Source: Chlamydiota bacterium (GTDB lineage: Bacteria; Chlamydiota; Chlamydiia; Chlamydiales; JAJFMI01). From it: a DNA stretch of 7,744 bases. Location: positions 1-7,744 of the forward strand of contig JAJFMI010000068.1 in NCBI GenBank assembly GCA_021772235.1, read 5' to 3'. Positions 6,174-7,744 of the stretch are shown piece after piece. Under the pieces are notes generated by a model. The model saw nothing but the letters and a program-made list of their open reading frames with translations. It did not search any database and was not told where the DNA came from. A program made the position numbers and the translations under genes. The stretch's first letter is position 1. Every line of letters starts with the position of its first letter.

Positions 6174-7430
6174 ATGAAAAAACAATACTCCTGGATGGGT
6201 ATCTTCGTCTGGCTTTGCGCTTCAGTTTTTTATCTCTATGAATATTTTTTGCGCGTTTCTCCTAGTGTAATGGTCAATGAGCTCATGCAAACTTTTCAAG
6301 TAAATGCTGGGGCTATTGGATTACTCACAGCTCTCTATTTTTACGCTTACTCCCCGATGCAAATTCCTGTCGGGATGATGATGGACCGCTATGGCGCGCG
6401 ACGTTTGCTCTCTTTTGCCACGCTTGTTTGCGGGTTAGGCTCTCTGCTTTTTGCTGTGGCTCCCAATATTTTTGTTGCAGGTGCGGGTAGGTTACTGATC
6501 GGTTTGGGTTCTGCTTTTGCGTTTGTCGGGCTTGTTTATGTGAGTTCGCACTGGTTTGCTCCGGCTCTTTTAGCTCTACTTGTGGGGCTCGGTAATTCTT
6601 TTGGTATGGTTGGTGCGATTGCTGGTGAAGATTTATTAAGTATTCTTATTGAGAGCTATGGTTGGCGTCTTTCTATGTTCATTTTAGCGATTGTAGGATT
6701 GATTGGCGCTCTTATTATTTTCCTCGGCGTAAGGGGAGAAAATAAGGTTGAGGATCACCAGCCAAAAGCAACGAATATGAAGGCTGTTCTGGGCAACTTA
6801 AAACTCATTGCTATGAACAAGCACAGCTGGATTAATGGTGTATTGAGTTTGATGTTTTACGCTACGATGAGTGCTTTTGCAGGCCTTTGGGGCGTTCCTT
6901 TTATCATTAAAGCGTATGGCATTAGCAAGGTCATGGCGGCTACAATTGTTTCGATGAATTTTGTTGGCTGGCTTTTTGGTGGTCCGCTTTTAGGTTATTT
7001 CTCCGATCACATTCACAACAGGCGCTACTTTCTTATGGGCTCAGCTTTTCTTGCCCTATTGACTCTTTCGTCTGTAATTTATCTCCCTCCTATGCCAATC
7101 TGGTTGCTCTATACGACTTTTTTCTTTGTAGGAATTTTCTCTTCTGCGCAAATTCTCACTTTCCCTATTTCTATTGAGATCAATCCTCAAGAGGCGCGCG
7201 GAACTGCGGCGGCTTTTACGAACTTCCTAATTGCTGGCGGGGGAACGTTCCTCGCCCCGCTCATTGGCTACATTTTAGATAATGTCTGGGATGGAAAGAT
7301 GGTGGCAGGTGTTGCAAATTACACGGTGCAAGATTTTCGTATTGCCCTCTGCATCTTGCCTATTTCACTCATTCTTACGATTATTCTCGCCTTTTTCTTA
7401 AATGATAGTCCCTACAAAAAGGCCAAATGA
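6174..7430 (+). CDS. Major facilitator superfamily transporter
   Basis: A 418-residue inner-membrane carrier with twelve predicted helices in two halves joined by a polar loop at about 186-205. MFS motif A appears in loop 2-3 (GMMMDRYGARRLL, 67-79) with a degenerate copy in the second half (GYFSDHIHNRRYF, 274-286). The N-terminus, YEYFLRVSPSVMVNELM (22-38), recalls a family of carriers common in Legionella, Coxiella and other intracellular bacteria, some of which (Pht proteins) take up amino acids or nucleosides from the host vacuole. The sequence does not fix the substrate or the direction. I start at ATG 6174, with AAAGGA five bases upstream. A TTG at 6132 would extend the frame by 14 residues but has no ribosome site, and the extra residues are polar and unlike a transporter N-terminus. 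Its TGA overlaps the next start (ATGA), so the hydrolase is probably co-translated. Confidence 0.93.
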   Translation: MKKQYSWMGIFVWLCASVFYLYEYFLRVSPSVMVNELMQTFQVNAGAIGLLTALYFYAYSPMQIPVGMMMDRYGARRLLSFATLVCGLGSLLFAVAPNIFVAGAGRLLIGLGSAFAFVGLVYVSSHWFAPALLALLVGLGNSFGMVGAIAGEDLLSILIESYGWRLSMFILAIVGLIGALIIFLGVRGENKVEDHQPKATNMKAVLGNLKLIAMNKHSWINGVLSLMFYATMSAFAGLWGVPFIIKAYGISKVMAATIVSMNFVGWLFGGPLLGYFSDHIHNRRYFLMGSAFLALLTLSSVIYLPPMPIWLLYTTFFFVGIFSSAQILTFPISIEINPQEARGTAAAFTNFLIAGGGTFLAPLIGYILDNVWDGKMVAGVANYTVQDFRIALCILPISLILTIILAFFLNDSPYKKAK

Positions 7431-7744
7431 CAAAATTAATCATCTTACCTGGCGCTGGCGGTGACGGTAGTTTTTTCCGAAAGATTTTGGAAGAACTTCC
7501 CGATGCGCAAGTTCTTGTTCTCAATAAGCAAGAGAGCCGCAGGGAGATGACAGAATTCGTTTTAGAAAATACGCCGGAGAAATTTTTTCTTCTCGGCCAC
7601 TCCATGGGGGGCTGGGTCGCACAGGAAGTAGCGGCAAAAGCTCCTGAAAGAGTGGAAAAATTGATTTTGCTCAGCAGCTGGACGGGTGTTGAGAAAAAGA
7701 ATCAAGAGCTTTTGAGGATGGCCATTCCTTTGATCAAAGCTGGC
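7427..7744 (+). CDS. Alpha/beta hydrolase, C-terminus cut by window edge
   Basis: The frame starts at ATG 7427, inside the MFS stop (ATGA overlap), with AAAAAGG four bases upstream, and is open for 106 codons to the window edge. Residues 4-14 (LIILPGAGGDG) form the first visible strand and the Gly-rich oxyanion loop. LLGHSMGGW (55-63) is the nucleophile elbow with Ser59, and PERVEKLILLSS (75-86) is the following helix and strand. The acid and histidine of the triad would lie beyond the window. The nucleophile comes early (59, against roughly 90-100 in many family members), so the fold lacks the first two strands, as in some compact hydrolases. The class covers esterases, lipases and others, so no substrate can be named. 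Tight coupling to the MFS gene suggests the two act on the same compound, e.g. hydrolysis of an imported ester, but this is inference. Confidence 0.88.
   Translation, partial: MTKLIILPGAGGDGSFFRKILEELPDAQVLVLNKQESRREMTEFVLENTPEKFFLLGHSMGGWVAQEVAAKAPERVEKLILLSSWTGVEKKNQELLRMAIPLIKAG

Noticed and set aside
7381..7605. Minus-strand open frame of 74 codons across the MFS-hydrolase junction
   Set aside because: Antisense to two recognisable genes; basic, low-complexity composition with no family features.

Overview
The window looks like chromosomal DNA of an obligate intracellular bacterium, most likely an environmental (Parachlamydia/Simkania/Waddlia-like) member of the Chlamydiae. The strongest pointer is a complete NTT-type nucleotide transporter carrying the WPIH...ELKKF N-terminus and the TKDTLVVT, AELWG, NLVE and KGKAAIDV...LGKSG blocks of the chlamydial/rickettsial family. 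An ankyrin-repeat protein, an MFS carrier and a LicD-type transferase fit that lifestyle. The phylum call is from memory of family sequences; a Legionella/Coxiella-like or Rickettsiales source is not excluded. There are no rRNA or tRNA genes, insertion sequences or CRISPR arrays.

Layout: from 6118 down to 1 everything is on the minus strand. Read in transcription order, it holds a LicD-family protein with a membrane-anchored N-terminal region (6118-5000) and a TspO/MBR protein (5010-4549, overlapping by 11 bp). Next comes a recognisable promoter, then the NTT nucleotide transporter (4491-2995) and a YnaI-like MscS channel (3002-1941, overlapping by 8 bp). After 15 bp follows a short unknown protein (1925-1647), whose frame seems to continue to 1517 if one base of an A7 tract is skipped. 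A second promoter of the same design precedes an ankyrin-repeat protein (1422 to the window edge, C-terminus missing). On the plus strand, starting 55 bp from the divergent LicD gene, are an MFS transporter (6174-7430) and the start of an alpha/beta hydrolase (7427 to the edge), joined by an ATGA overlap.

Functional reading: five of the six genes in the centre and right of the window are membrane proteins or membrane-anchored (LicD-like, TspO, NTT, MscS, MFS). Together they suggest exchange with, and adaptation to, a host cell: nucleotide or energy import, osmotic protection, uptake or efflux of a small solute, and envelope glycan or teichoic-type decoration. The ankyrin protein is a candidate host-interacting effector. 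Tight overlaps define three transcription units (LicD-TspO; NTT-MscS-small protein; MFS-hydrolase), and the ankyrin gene appears to be a unit of its own. I saw no wholly new multi-gene system. The most unusual items are the possible frameshift in the small gene, the membrane-fused LicD protein, and the Ala/Gln repeat leader of the ankyrin protein.
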